Counted from the first letter of the stretch, positions 20,196-28,961 are shown. The stretch is DNA of 64,000 nt from Saccharothrix sp. (GCF_031180885.1 NZ_JAPSLK010000024.1:1-64000); one strand, 5' to 3'. A program made the numbers and translations. The notes: generated from the sequence alone by a model not told the origin.

Positions 20196-21230
20196 GTGAC
20201 TTACCCAGGTGACGGGCAGAGCAACTGGGGAGGCCAGTCCGGCCAGGGCGACTGGGGGCAGCAGAACCAGGGCTACCCGCAGCAGGGGTACGGCGGCTCC
20301 TACGACCCGCAACAGCAGCAGTACGGCCAACAGCAGCAGTACGGGCAGCAGCCGGGCTACAACGCGCCTTACGGCGACCCGTACGGCCAACAGCAGGGCT
20401 ACCCCCAGCAGCAACAGCAGTTCGGGGGCTACGGCGGCCTCGGCGTGTTCTCCGGTGGCGAGGAGCCGCCGAAGAAGAGCAACGCCAAGGTGTGGATCGC
20501 GGTCGGCGCGGCGGTGGCGGTGCTGGTGGCGGGCGGTCTCGCCGCGTACTTCCTGACCCGGCCCGACGACAAGCAGAACACGGTCGCCCAGACCTCGTCG
20601 TCCGAGCCCAAGGCGACGACCACCACCAAGCCGAGCACCACCGCCACCAAGCCCAGTGCCCCGGCCGAGGCGTGCAAGGCGTCGAAGGCGGACTGGAACT
20701 GCCTGGCCGTGGAGAGCCTGCACTACAGCTACGACGTGCCCAAGACGTGGTCGCCCAGCTCCGGGTCGGCCAGGTTCCAGACCATCCCGGACTTCGCGCT
20801 CACCGGGCTGACCCTGTTCGGCAAGTACGACTGCCAGGGCGGCGGCTACAACCGGGGCGCGACCGGCGGCGCGGTGCTGCCGGCCGGCGACATGGCGGCG
20901 GTGGCCAAGGACCTCGCGGAGAAGATCACCACCGAGTACTACAGCTCGGGCAAGACCCGCGACATCAAGCTCACCGAGCCCAAGGCGCTGAAGATCCCGA
21001 ACAACAACGGCGGCCAGATCGACGCCGTCCAGGTCGACGCCACGGTCACCACCTCCGGCAACGAGTGCCTGGCCACCAAGGGCATGGTGAAGATCCTGAT
21101 CCTCAAGAGCAGCAAGGGTCTGCACGTGTTCATGGCCAACGGCGACCTGGAAGGCGGCCCGGCCGACCCGAAGCCGCCGACGGAGGCCGACCTGCAGGCG
21201 ATGGTCGACTCCGTGAAGCCGCTGGGCTGA
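20196..21230 (+). CDS. Membrane-anchored protein with Q/G/Y-rich cytoplasmic tail
   Basis: 344 residues. Residues 1-85 are rich in Gln, Gly, Tyr, Asn and Pro (repeats like YGQQ and GYPQQ), a prion-like low-complexity tail. One transmembrane helix follows (VWIAVGAAVAVLVAGGLAAY), then a Thr/Lys/Pro linker and an external domain of about 200 residues with Cys pairs (CKASKADWNC, YDCQG, NECLA). Paralogue of the next gene. GTG at 20196-20198. Function unknown. Confidence 0.82.
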   Translation: MTYPGDGQSNWGGQSGQGDWGQQNQGYPQQGYGGSYDPQQQQYGQQQQYGQQPGYNAPYGDPYGQQQGYPQQQQQFGGYGGLGVFSGGEEPPKKSNAKVWIAVGAAVAVLVAGGLAAYFLTRPDDKQNTVAQTSSSEPKATTTTKPSTTATKPSAPAEACKASKADWNCLAVESLHYSYDVPKTWSPSSGSARFQTIPDFALTGLTLFGKYDCQGGGYNRGATGGAVLPAGDMAAVAKDLAEKITTEYYSSGKTRDIKLTEPKALKIPNNNGGQIDAVQVDATVTTSGNECLATKGMVKILILKSSKGLHVFMANGDLEGGPADPKPPTEADLQAMVDSVKPLG

Positions 21231-21234
21231 CGCC

Positions 21235-21927
21235 ATGACCTACTCCGGACTCGGCTACTACCAGCCCCCGCCGCCGCCCAAGCCGAACCGCCGTCCACTG
21301 TGGATCGCGTTGTCGATCATCGGTGTGCTGGTGGTCGCGGGCGGTGTGGTCGCGGCGATCGTCCTCAACCAGGGCGACTCCCGGGCCACGCCGACGACCT
21401 CCGCGCAGCCCGCGAAGCAGACCAAGTGGCAGACGGTCGAGGACACCCAGTCCGGCGTCTCCTACGAGCTGCCGGAGTCGTGGGAGACGTCCGGCGGCGG
21501 CGTGGCGGGCCGGGTCCGGCTGGCGAAGTCCGCGGTGTCGCGGCCGTTCGAGTGCCAGGGGCGCAACATGATCCAGGCGCAGATCGGGTCCGGGTCGGTG
21601 GCGTCCGACTCCCCCGTCGACATCGCCACCGAGGTCGCGACCGGCATCGCCAAGGGCGGTTACACCGTGGACCGCAAGGAGCCCCGGCTCGGGGAGCCGA
21701 AGGTCGAGTCGGAGAGCGACGACCGGGCCGTGGTGAGCGTCAAGGCCGAACCGAACGCGGTGAACCCGTGCTTCGCGCCCAAGGCGACCGTCACCGCGAT
21801 CGCGATGCGCGACGGCAACAAGGTGGCCGTGGTCGTGCTCAACGTCGCAGAGGGCGGCCCGCACGTCGCTGAGGGGCCCAGCGCGGACGAGGTGGAGCAC
21901 ATCCTGGAGAGCGTGCAGAAGCTGTGA
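21235..21927 (+). CDS. Membrane-anchored protein, paralogue of the preceding gene
   Basis: 230 residues with the same plan but a short Pro-rich tail (YYQPPPPPKPNRR), one transmembrane helix (LWIALSIIGVLVVAGGVVAA), a linker and an external domain. Shared features with the neighbour are the YELPESWE / YDVPKTWS element after the linker, a Cys near PFECQGRN / YDCQGGGYN, and the closing DEVEHILESVQKL / ADLQAMVDSVKPL. Begins 4 bases after the neighbour's stop and overlaps the HAD gene by 4 bases. Confidence 0.82.
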   Translation: MTYSGLGYYQPPPPPKPNRRPLWIALSIIGVLVVAGGVVAAIVLNQGDSRATPTTSAQPAKQTKWQTVEDTQSGVSYELPESWETSGGGVAGRVRLAKSAVSRPFECQGRNMIQAQIGSGSVASDSPVDIATEVATGIAKGGYTVDRKEPRLGEPKVESESDDRAVVSVKAEPNAVNPCFAPKATVTAIAMRDGNKVAVVVLNVAEGGPHVAEGPSADEVEHILESVQKL

Positions 21928-22607
21928 ACACGTTGGTGCTGTGGGACATCGACCTGACCCTGATCGACGCGCGGGGCCTGGGCCACACCTGGTACCGGAC
22001 CGCGTTGCAGGCCGTCACCGGGCAGGACCTGGTGCACGTGCCGTCGTTCCCGGGGCGCACCGAGCGGGCCATCACGCTGGAACTGCTGGCGCTGCACGAC
22101 ATCGAGCCCACCGACGAGATGGTGGACCGGCTGCACGCCGAGCTGGTCGCGGTCGCCACCCGGGAGGCCGACCTGCTGCCCACCCACGGCCACGCCCTGC
22201 CCGGTGCGGCGACCGTGCTTTCGGCGTTGGCGGGGCACGAGAACGTGGTGCAGTCGCTGGTCACCGGGAACCTGGTGGAGATCGCCCGGTTCAAGCTGGC
22301 CGCATTCGGCCTGGACACCCACCTGGACTTCGAGATCGGCGGGTACGGGACCGTGTCGGAGCACCGGCCGGAGCTGGTGCTGGAGGCCGTGCGGCTGGCC
22401 GGGGCCAAGCACGGCAAGGAGTTCTCGGCGGTGGTCGTCGGCGACACCCCGCACGACGTGGACGCGGCGCTGCACCACGGCGCCCTGGCGATCGGCGTGG
22501 CGACCGGCCGCAGCAGTGTCGCCGAGCTGGAGGAAGCCGGCGCGCACGTGGTCCTCAAGGACCTCTCGGACACCGAGGCCGCACTGGCCGCCATCCTCCG
22601 CCACTGA
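21924..22607 (+). CDS. HAD family hydrolase
   Basis: 227-residue haloacid-dehalogenase phosphatase of the phosphoglycolate phosphatase type. Motif I LVLWDIDLTLIDARG with nucleophile Asp8 and Asp10; motif II Thr in LVTGN; motif IV VVVGDTPHDVDAALHHGA. The cap is the C1 alpha-helical type. Substrate unknown. GTG at 21924 overlaps the previous stop codon (GTGA), so it is cotranscribed with the two membrane-anchored proteins. Confidence 0.9.
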   Translation: MNTLVLWDIDLTLIDARGLGHTWYRTALQAVTGQDLVHVPSFPGRTERAITLELLALHDIEPTDEMVDRLHAELVAVATREADLLPTHGHALPGAATVLSALAGHENVVQSLVTGNLVEIARFKLAAFGLDTHLDFEIGGYGTVSEHRPELVLEAVRLAGAKHGKEFSAVVVGDTPHDVDAALHHGALAIGVATGRSSVAELEEAGAHVVLKDLSDTEAALAAILRH

Positions 22608-22639
22608 TCAAATTCACCCGCTGGTGTGAACCACTCGCG

Positions 22640-23045
22640 GGCAGCATGGACGTTGTGCGGGAGTGGCGGCGGTCGGTCCGAAGCTGCCCGTCGAGCCGGG
22701 GGCGTGCTGCCCCGGTCGACGGGCAGCTCGACGTGCTGGCCAAGGCCGGGGTGGGCGGCTGGCACCGGTGCTCGCGCTGGTCGGGCTCGGGCTGGCGTGA
22801 GAGGTCCACCAGCGGCGCGAGTCCACAGTGGACGAACCGGCCGCGGACGACGGCCGGGTGCGCCGGGCGCTGCTGGAGTCGGTGCGGGCGCAGTGGGTGT
22901 CCGGTGCGCTGGACCGGTCGCTGGAGGCGGTCGCTGGAGGCGGTCGCGCGGATCGAGGTGGGCCTTCCTGCTGCGCCGGACCGGCGGCGGGCACGCGTTC
23001 GTGCACCGCATGCTCCTGGACCACTTCGCGGGGAAGGGCCCCGGC
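22640..23045 (+). pseudogene. Remnant of a NACHT/STAND NTPase gene
   Basis: No intact frame, but three pieces of a membrane-anchored NACHT-type protein appear in order in different frames. First a hydrophobic helix VLALVGLGLA ends in a stop codon where Trp is expected. Then 22829-22943 reads RVRRALLESVRAQWVSGALD and RSLEAVARIE, resembling the segment before the NACHT domain. Last, 22993-23030 reads FVHRMLLDHFAG, like the end of these proteins. A 13-base tandem duplication (22921-22933 and 22934-22946) causes a frameshift, and the NTPase core is deleted. The assignment rests on remembered motif similarity. Confidence 0.55.
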
Positions 23046-23073
23046 GGCCCCGAAGCCCTCCCCACGCCCAGGC

Positions 23074-24822
23074 TCAGCCCCGGACCAACGCCCGGAGGTG
23101 CTCCACGACCTCGTCCACCGCGACCTCGACCCGCTCGCCCGAGCGGCGGTCCTTGACCTCGACGACCCCGTTGGCCAGGCCGCGGCCCACGACCACGATC
23201 GTCGGCACGCCGATCAGCTCGGCGTCCGCGAACTTCACGCCGGGGCTGGCCTTGCGGTCGTCCAGCAGCACCTTCAGCCCGGCCGCCGACAGCTCGCCCG
23301 CCAGCTTCTCGCCGCCCGCCGCCAGCGCCTCGTCCTTGCCCGCGACCACCACGTGCAGGTCGAACGGCGAGACGTTGCGGGGCCAGATCAGGCCGCGGTC
23401 GTCGTGGCTCTGCTCGGCGATGGCCGCGACCAGGCGGGACACGCCGATGCCGTAGGAGCCCATGGTGACCCGGATGGGCTTGCTGTCCGGGCCCAGGGCG
23501 TCCAGCGCGAACGCGTCCGCGTACTTGCGGCCGAGCTGGAAGATGTGCCCGATCTCGATGCCGCGCGCCGCGACCAGCACACCCTTGCCGTCCGGCGACG
23601 GGTCGCCCTCGCGGACCTCCGCCACGTCGATCACGCCGTCCGGGGTGAAGTCGCGGCCCTGGACCAGGTCCACCACGTGGTGGTCGGCCTTGTCCGCGCC
23701 GGTCACCCACGCCGTGCCGCGCACGACCCGCGGGTCGACCAGGTAGCGCACCCCGTTGGCCTGCAGCGCGCCCGGCCCGATGTAGCCCTTGACCAGGAAG
23801 GAGTTCTTCGTGAAGTCGGACTCCTCCAGCATCGACACCTCGGCGGGCGACACGGCGGCTTCGAGGCGCTTGAAGTCCACCTCGCGGTCGCCGGGGACGC
23901 CGATCGCCAGCAGCGTCGACTCCTTCGCGCCCGGCTGGGTGAGCTTGACCAGGACGTTCTTCAGCGTGTCCGCCGCGGTGAAGGTCCGGCCGAGGCCGGC
24001 GGCGTTGAGGAAGTCGACCAGCGACTCGATGGTCGGCGTGTTCGGCGTGTGGTGGACCTGCGCGTCGGGCTTGTCCTCGATCGACTGCTCCGGCGGCGCG
24101 GGCGTCGCCACGGCCTCGACGTTGGCGGCGTAGTCGGACTCGGTGCTCCGGACGAACGTGTCCTCACCGGTCGGCGCGACGGCCAGGAACTCCTCCGACG
24201 CCGACCCGCCCATCGCGCCGGACGTGGCGGAGACGATCACGTACTGCATGCCCAGGCGGTCGAAGATGCGGATGTAGGCGTCGCGGTGCTGCTGGTAGGA
24301 GTGCGACAGCCCCTCGTCGGTGAGGTCGAAGGAGTAGGAGTCCTTCATGACGAACTCACGCCCGCGCAGGATGCCCGCGCGGGGCCGCGCCTCGTCCCGG
24401 TACTTGGTCTGGATCTGGTAGAGCGTGACCGGGTAGTCCTTGTACGAGGAGTACTCGCCCTTCACGGTGAGCGCGAACAGCTCCTCGTGGGTGGGTCCGA
24501 GCAGGTAGTCGGCGCCCTTGCGGTCCTTGAGCCGGAAGATGTTGGGGCCGTACTCGGTCCACCGGTTGGTGGCCTCGTAGGGCTCCTTGGGCAGCAGGGC
24601 CGGGAACTGGATCTCCTGCGCCCCGAACGCGTCCATCTCCTCGCGCACGACCTGCTCGATGTTGCGCAGCACCCGCAACCCGAGCGGCAGCCACGAGTAC
24701 CCACCCGGCGCGACCCGCCGGACGTAGCCGGCGCGGACCAGCAGCTTGTGGCTGGGAACTTCGGCGTCGGCCGGGTCCTCGCGCAGGGTGCGCAGGAACA
24801 GCGACGACATCCTCGTGATCAC
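23074..24822 (-). CDS. proS: Prolyl-tRNA synthetase
   Basis: 582-residue class II ProRS of the bacterial type with an editing (INS) domain of about 180 residues between motifs 2 and 3. [20 protein letters not shown] and [20 protein letters not shown] begin the protein; motif 2 includes [20 protein letters not shown]; motif 3 is [17 protein letters not shown]; the anticodon-binding domain follows. GTG at 24820-24822 has GAGGAG upstream and gives the family N-terminus; the frame is open further upstream. Confidence 0.97.
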   Translation of the reverse strand: MITRMSSLFLRTLREDPADAEVPSHKLLVRAGYVRRVAPGGYSWLPLGLRVLRNIEQVVREEMDAFGAQEIQFPALLPKEPYEATNRWTEYGPNIFRLKDRKGADYLLGPTHEELFALTVKGEYSSYKDYPVTLYQIQTKYRDEARPRAGILRGREFVMKDSYSFDLTDEGLSHSYQQHRDAYIRIFDRLGMQYVIVSATSGAMGGSASEEFLAVAPTGEDTFVRSTESDYAANVEAVATPAPPEQSIEDKPDAQVHHTPNTPTIESLVDFLNAAGLGRTFTAADTLKNVLVKLTQPGAKESTLLAIGVPGDREVDFKRLEAAVSPAEVSMLEESDFTKNSFLVKGYIGPGALQANGVRYLVDPRVVRGTAWVTGADKADHHVVDLVQGRDFTPDGVIDVAEVREGDPSPDGKGVLVAARGIEIGHIFQLGRKYADAFALDALGPDSKPIRVTMGSYGIGVSRLVAAIAEQSHDDRGLIWPRNVSPFDLHVVVAGKDEALAAGGEKLAGELSAAGLKVLLDDRKASPGVKFADAELIGVPTIVVVGRGLANGVVEVKDRRSGERVEVAVDEVVEHLRALVRG

Positions 24823-25001
24823 GGTGGGTGCTCCTCGTGGCGCGGGTTGTCCCAGGAAGGGTAGTGAACAGCCGCCAGTCGGTTCCAACCGGTTGTCGGC
24901 CGGGGTGTCGGTGGGTCGCCGGGCAGGGTGGCGCGGGTTGCCCGGCGGGGTGGCGGGGTTGTCCGGCGGGCGGGATGGCGGCGGTTGTCCGGCGGGCGGG
25001 A

Positions 25002-25046
25002 TTGTCGGTGGTTCGTGGGATCATGGAAGCGGGGGCCGGAGGCCGG
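25002..25046 (+). repeat. Dispersed promoter-like repeat, copy 2
   Basis: ttgtcggtg, eight bases, gatcat, ggaagc, then gggggccggaggcc. The head matches the -35-like half of the RecA-NDp motif exactly, with the second half at the correct spacing but not the consensus TA. No gene follows. Confidence 0.75.
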
Positions 25047-25091
25047 CGCGAGTGCGGTCAGCGGGCCGGCTCAATCCACGATCCGGAGGCA

Positions 25092-25212
25092 GCGCAGCGG
25101 CTGCTTTTCGCCGCGCAGCGGCTGCTTTTCGCCGCGCAGCGGCTGCTTTTCGCCGCGCAGCGGCTGCTTTTGCGCCGTAGGCGCTGCTTCGCGCCGCAGG
25201 CGCTGCTTTTGC
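25092..25212. repeat. 21-base tandem repeat array
   Basis: Unit gcgcagcggctgcttttcgcc, three exact copies at 25092-25112, 25113-25133 and 25134-25154, a near copy at 25155-25176, then two looser copies (gtaggcgctgcttcgcgcc; gcaggcgctgctttt). Because the unit is seven codons, both strands show repetitive peptides, which are not thought to be made. Confidence 0.85.
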
Positions 25213-25240
25213 TCGGACTTGCCAAGCCACAGCGGGGCCT

Positions 25241-25368
25241 CGGTTCGTCCCCCGTACGGCCTGGGCGCAGCCCAACCACGCTTCGGTCCTTTCCGCAACC
25301 ACGCTTTACCGGTTGCGGAAAGGGCCGAAGCGTGGTTGCCTCCGGCAGGTCGTACGGGGGACGAACCG
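25241..25368. repeat. Large imperfect inverted repeat
   Basis: Left arm 25241-25300 and right arm 25311-25368 around the loop acgctttacc. The inner 25 bases pair with one G-T position, and the outer gttcgtcccccgtacg pairs perfectly with its counterpart; the middle is interrupted. Could be a bidirectional terminator or a MITE-like element. Confidence 0.8.
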
Positions 25369-25386
25369 ACGCCCTTCCTCCCCCCG

Positions 25387-25530
25387 GGGGCCTCCAGGCC
25401 CGCTTTTGGCTTTTGATCTTGCGAGCGCGTCAGCGCGTTCAGCTTGCGAGCGCGTCAGCGCGGTTCAAGAGCGCGAAGCGCGTTCCTCCTCCAGCAGCGC
25501 GGAGCGCGTTGCGTTGAGCCCCGCGCAGCG
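25387..25530. repeat. Extragenic GC-rich repeat, copy 2
   Basis: Contains ggcctccaggcccgctttt, ggcttttgatcttg, then gagcgcgtcagcgcgttc repeats and cctccagcagcgcgg. Matches the spacer at 7323-7432. Extragenic in both places. Confidence 0.7.
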
Positions 25531-25617
25531 TGGACTTGAGCGCGTAAGCGCAATTTCAAAGATTAAAAGAGCCTCGCCGGCGGGCGAGCCGCCAAGGATG
25601 ACACACTACAACGGCGG

Positions 25618-25786
25618 GGGCTTCTTGCTTGTGTCATCCCCGCATGACCCGGCAAAGCCGACCACATTTTTGGTCGGGTGCCGCTAAAAATTTTGCTCGT
25701 TCCTCACAAAATTTTCGGCCGCACCCGACCAAAAATGTGGTAGCCCTTCGGGCGGGCCATACGGGGATGACACAAGCAAGAAGCCC
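25618..25786. repeat. Nested perfect inverted repeat, 169 bp
   Basis: Outer arms of 25 bases are perfect (25618-25642 and 25762-25786). Inner arms of 21 bases are also perfect (25661-25681 and 25721-25741). A third pair, aaaattttg and caaaatttt, lies near 25687-25715. The spacers between arms do not pair. The innermost part is AT-rich in an otherwise GC-rich region, a sign of foreign or mobile origin. Confidence 0.85.
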
Positions 25787-25914
25787 GAGTTGAGGTGTGT
25801 GCCCCGGCGGCACTGCCCGACGGCGCTGCGCGCCCAAAGCAGGCGCTGCGCGCCGAAAAGCGGGGCGCAGCGCGCCGAAGAGCAAGGTGCTGCGCGCGAT
25901 GAGCGCGATGGCGG

Positions 25915-26643
25915 TTAGACGACCAGTTCGAAGTGGCGGTCGCCGGCGGGTTCGAGGCGTAGGCCGGCGTTGGTGGCGATCTTCACCAGGTTCCGCACCT
26001 GCGGCACCGCTCGCGAACGCACGATCGCGCGCGCCAGCAGCCCCTTGTGCGCCTTGTTGAAGTGGCTCACCGCCTGGCGCCGGCCCGATCCGTCCTCCGT
26101 CACCACCTTCACGGTGATCGCGTGCGGGATCTTCGCCAGTGACGAGTACGGGGCCGAGCGCAGGTCGATGATCTCCCGGCCTGCCAGTGCGGGGGTCAGA
26201 ACCGGTCGCCACAGAGTGCCCAATGGGCCGACAGAAGGCAGGACGTTGCCGCCCGAAAGCCGGTAAGCGGGGATCGGGTCGGCGCCTTGAACAACGCCGA
26301 ACAAAGCCGACGCCACGGCCAGTCGCTCGGCGGCTCGTCCCCGCTCGACGCGGGTCAGGCTCGCCATGTCCAGGGCGTCGTAGAGGACGCCGGTGTACCG
26401 GGACAGAGCCGGCAGGGTCGGGGACGTTCGCAAAGCGGCGTTGCGGGCCACCTCGTCGGACTGGCGTTCGGACAGGCCGAGCACGGCCAGGCTCGCCGGC
26501 ACGTCACCCGCCAGGTCCGCCAAGGCGTCGACCAGCTTCGCCCGCACGGGGTTCAGCTCGGGCATGGACAGCGCCTCGAACGACAACGGCGGACCGTCGC
26601 CGCCGGCCGCCTTGGTCTCCGACGGGGGAAGCAGCACCAGCAC
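25915..26643 (-). CDS. yaaA: Peroxide stress protein YaaA family (DUF328)
   Basis: 242 residues. The family signature LVLLPPSETK at the N-terminus and the DNA-binding-like loop SHFNKAHKGLLARA near residue 200 are present. YaaA limits free iron during hydrogen peroxide stress in E. coli and binds DNA. GTG at 26641-26643 is chosen because the family begins MLVLLPPSETK; TAGGCT about seven bases upstream suggests a leaderless transcript, though the frame is open to 26697. Confidence 0.88.
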   Translation of the reverse strand: MLVLLPPSETKAAGGDGPPLSFEALSMPELNPVRAKLVDALADLAGDVPASLAVLGLSERQSDEVARNAALRTSPTLPALSRYTGVLYDALDMASLTRVERGRAAERLAVASALFGVVQGADPIPAYRLSGGNVLPSVGPLGTLWRPVLTPALAGREIIDLRSAPYSSLAKIPHAITVKVVTEDGSGRRQAVSHFNKAHKGLLARAIVRSRAVPQVRNLVKIATNAGLRLEPAGDRHFELVV

Positions 26644-26693
26644 GAACGGGCAGCCTAGTCCGGCGACGCCCCCGCGCCGCCGGACCACCGCCT

Positions 26694-27038
26694 TCACCCG
26701 GCCTGGCCCACGCAGAACTGATTGCCGTCCGGGTCGGCCAGCACGGTCCAGGTCAGGCCGGGGACGGTGTGCTCCGCCACCTCCGTGGCGCCCAGTGCGA
26801 TCAGCCGGGAGACCTCGGTGGCGCGGTCCTCCACGACGGCGTCGAAGTGGAGGCGGTTCTTGCCCGGGACCGCGTCGTCCACGCGTTGGAGGCCCACTTG
26901 CGGGCCGCCCTCGGTGGCCGGGGCCAGGAGCAGGAACTCGCCCCAGTCGTGCGAGACCTCGGTGTTCAGGGCCTTGGTCCAGAAGTCGGCCAGCTTGCGC
27001 GGGTCGGCGGTGTCGATGGTGATCATGGCGATGTTCAT
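26694..27038 (-). CDS. VOC/glyoxalase-like domain protein
   Basis: 114-residue single-domain vicinal-oxygen-chelate protein. IDTADPRKLADFWTKALNTE begins the fold, RLHFDAVVEDRATEVSRLIA and WTVLADPDGNQFCVGQAG close it, with Glu/His metal-ligand positions partly kept. Not clearly a glyoxalase I; may be a resistance or isomerase-type member. ATG at 27036-27038 has TAGCGT eight bases upstream, fitting leaderless transcription. Confidence 0.85.
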   Translation of the reverse strand: MNIAMITIDTADPRKLADFWTKALNTEVSHDWGEFLLLAPATEGGPQVGLQRVDDAVPGKNRLHFDAVVEDRATEVSRLIALGATEVAEHTVPGLTWTVLADPDGNQFCVGQAG

Positions 27039-27078
27039 GACGGGGGACGCTAGTGACGACCCCGACAAAACCTGCCGG

Positions 27079-27300
27079 TCAGACCGAGCGGGGCGTGAAG
27101 CGGGCGTGCATCGGGGCCTGGCGGACGGTGGTGTGGTCGGCGGCGGCGTGGAGTTCGGTCTCCACGCGGGCCAGGTCGCGGTCGTCCACGTCGTAGCTGC
27201 CGGCCAGGCGGGAGCCGTAGCGGGACTGGCGGTGGTGGTTGCGTTCCAAGCCGTAGACCACCAGCGCGAGAACGGTCAGGGCGATGAGCAGTGCGGTCAT
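27079..27300 (-). CDS. Small single-pass membrane protein
   Basis: 73 residues: an N-terminal helix (LLIALTVLALVVYGLE) then a charged hydrophilic tail (HHRQSRYGSRLAGSYDVDDR). No family recognised. CATAGT lies close upstream of the ATG, which would suit a short or absent leader. Divergent from the AraC-type regulator. Could be a chance frame, but codon bias agrees with a real gene. Confidence 0.55.
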   Translation of the reverse strand: MTALLIALTVLALVVYGLERNHHRQSRYGSRLAGSYDVDDRDLARVETELHAAADHTTVRQAPMHARFTPRSV

Positions 27301-27386
27301 GGCACCAACTATGCGACCGCCAAGAACCTGCCACCATTGGCAGCTTTGCCGTTGTGCGTCAAAATCCAGCCAGCTACGCTTCCCCC

Positions 27387-28322
27387 ATGCTCAGATCCGT
27401 CGCCGTCCCCGTCATCGACGGGGTCACGCCGTTCGAGTTCGGCGTCATCTGCGAGGTCTTCGGGATCGACCGGACCGACGAAGGCGTGCCGCCCATCGAC
27501 TTCAAGGTGTGCGGCGAGCGGCCCGGTGAACCGGTCCGGACCAGCGTCGGCGCCTCCCTGGTCGCCGACCACGGGTTCGAAGCCCTGGAGACCGCCGACC
27601 TGGTCGCGGTGGCCGCGTGCAAGGTCCGCGACGGCTACCCGCAGGCCCTGCTCGACGCGGTCGCCAGCGCCAAGACCGTGCTGTCCGTGTGCAGCGGCGC
27701 GTTCGTGCTGGGCGCGGCGGGCCGCCTCGACGGACGGCCCTGCACCACGCACTGGCGGTACGTGGACGAGCTGGCCGAGCGCTTCCCCAAGGCTCAAGTG
27801 GACCCGGACGTGCTGTTCGTGGACGACGGCGACGTCATCACCAGCGCGGGCACGGCGGCGGGCATCGACGCGTGCCTGCACGTGGCCCGCCGGGAACTCG
27901 GTGCGACCGCCGCCAACGCCATCGCGCGCCGCATGGTCGTCGCCCCGCAGCGGGAAGGCGGGCAACGCCAGTTCATCGTCCAGCCGACCGTGCACGAGGC
28001 GGACAGCCTCCAGCCGACCCTGGCCTGGATGATGGAGAACCTCACCACCGAGCACACCGTGAGCAGCCTCGCCCGGCAGGCCCGCATGTCCGAACGGACG
28101 TTCGCCCGCCGGTTCTCCGCCGAGACCGGCACCACCCCGCACCGCTGGCTCACCACCCAGCGCGTCCTGCGCGCCCGCCAGCTCCTGGAGGAGACGAACC
28201 TCGGCATCGAGGCCATCGCCCACCAGTGCGGCTTCGGCACGGCCGCCCTCCTGCGCCACCACTTCAACTCCGTCGTGGGCGTCGCGCCCAAGGACTACCG
28301 ACGGTCGTTCGCACACCGGTGA
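27387..28322 (+). CDS. GATase1/DJ-1-like AraC family regulator (FtrA/GlxA type)
   Basis: 311 residues. The N-terminal DJ-1/PfpI-like domain reads VAVPVIDGVTPFEFGVICEV and SVCSGAFVLGAAGRLDGR, with Cys at the nucleophile elbow. The C-terminal AraC domain has two HTHs (TVSSLARQARMSERTFARRF; LGIEAIAHQCGFGTAALLRH). Such regulators control catabolic or stress genes through a small ligand. ATG at 27387 with TACGCT at 27375-27380 gives a leaderless promoter. Confidence 0.93.
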   Translation: MLRSVAVPVIDGVTPFEFGVICEVFGIDRTDEGVPPIDFKVCGERPGEPVRTSVGASLVADHGFEALETADLVAVAACKVRDGYPQALLDAVASAKTVLSVCSGAFVLGAAGRLDGRPCTTHWRYVDELAERFPKAQVDPDVLFVDDGDVITSAGTAAGIDACLHVARRELGATAANAIARRMVVAPQREGGQRQFIVQPTVHEADSLQPTLAWMMENLTTEHTVSSLARQARMSERTFARRFSAETGTTPHRWLTTQRVLRARQLLEETNLGIEAIAHQCGFGTAALLRHHFNSVVGVAPKDYRRSFAHR

Positions 28323-28389
28323 GCGGCCAAAAGCGTGACTGACCGCAGCGAGCTGTCACCTCTCGTTACGCTGCTGATTCAATAAGCGC

Positions 28390-28875
28390 GTGAGCCTCGA
28401 CACACCCGCCGATGACTCCGCCACACCGAAGGGCCTGCGCGGCGTCATCGAAGACCTGCGGACCGACGCCATGGACGCGCCGGAGACGTTGAAGCGCGTC
28501 TGGTGCGGACTGGTCCAGGCCCGACTGCTCGGCCTGCGCCTGGCGACCGACACCCGGTTCCGCCGGCTCCAGGTCAACGCCGAGTCCGTCGAGCACCAAC
28601 TGGCCCGCGACCTGGGCACCTCCGCCGCCTTCGCGGGCGAACGGCTCACCCTGCCCACGAGCTGCGCTCCCACGCCGCTGCCGCCGGAGGAAGTCCAGGA
28701 CGCGGTGGACGTCCTGGTGGAGTTCAGCGCGACCGCCCGCCGCACCATGCTCGCCGCCGCGCCGAGCGCGACCCAGTGGGACGACGAGCGCGTGCTCCGC
28801 CACGACTCCAAGGTCATGGGCGAACTCGGGGCCGCCTGGCTGGGCCGGCGCACCAGCTACCGCGTCGATCATTAA
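28390..28875 (+). CDS. Hypothetical helical protein
   Basis: 161 residues, mostly helical and soluble, no signal peptide and no recognised domain. ETLKRVWCGLVQARLLGLRL and EVQDAVDVLVEFSATARRTM are its main amphipathic segments. Third-position GC is high as in its neighbours, supporting a real gene. GTG start at 28390. It is 67 bases downstream of the AraC-type gene and may be cotranscribed with it. Confidence 0.6.
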   Translation: MSLDTPADDSATPKGLRGVIEDLRTDAMDAPETLKRVWCGLVQARLLGLRLATDTRFRRLQVNAESVEHQLARDLGTSAAFAGERLTLPTSCAPTPLPPEEVQDAVDVLVEFSATARRTMLAAAPSATQWDDERVLRHDSKVMGELGAAWLGRRTSYRVDH

Positions 28876-28961
28876 TTCGCTTGCGCCGGGCGTCGCCCGC
28901 CCGGCACCCTGCACCGCGAACGCAAGCGCCGGGTGATCCGGTGGACCCGAGGAGGTGCCAG

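Larger units (their letters stand above)
24823..25914. other. 1.1-kb gene-free stretch rich in repeats
   Basis: No credible gene on either strand between proS and yaaA. It holds, in order, a degenerate tandem array around ggttgtccggcgggcgggat (about 24880-25001), a promoter-like dispersed repeat, a 21-base tandem array, a 128-bp imperfect hairpin, a GC-rich extragenic repeat, a 169-bp nested hairpin, and gcgctgcgcgcc-type short repeats (25820-25905). Apparent frames there encode only repeated peptides. Confidence 0.8.

Noticed and set aside
25092-25212. Tandem array as a CRISPR
   Set aside because: Units are contiguous without unique spacers and no cas gene is near.
24999-25302. Small open frames with peptide repeats (RSGCFSP or AAARRK)
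   Set aside because: The 21-base unit keeps several frames open on both strands at once; no ribosome-binding site or family supports coding.
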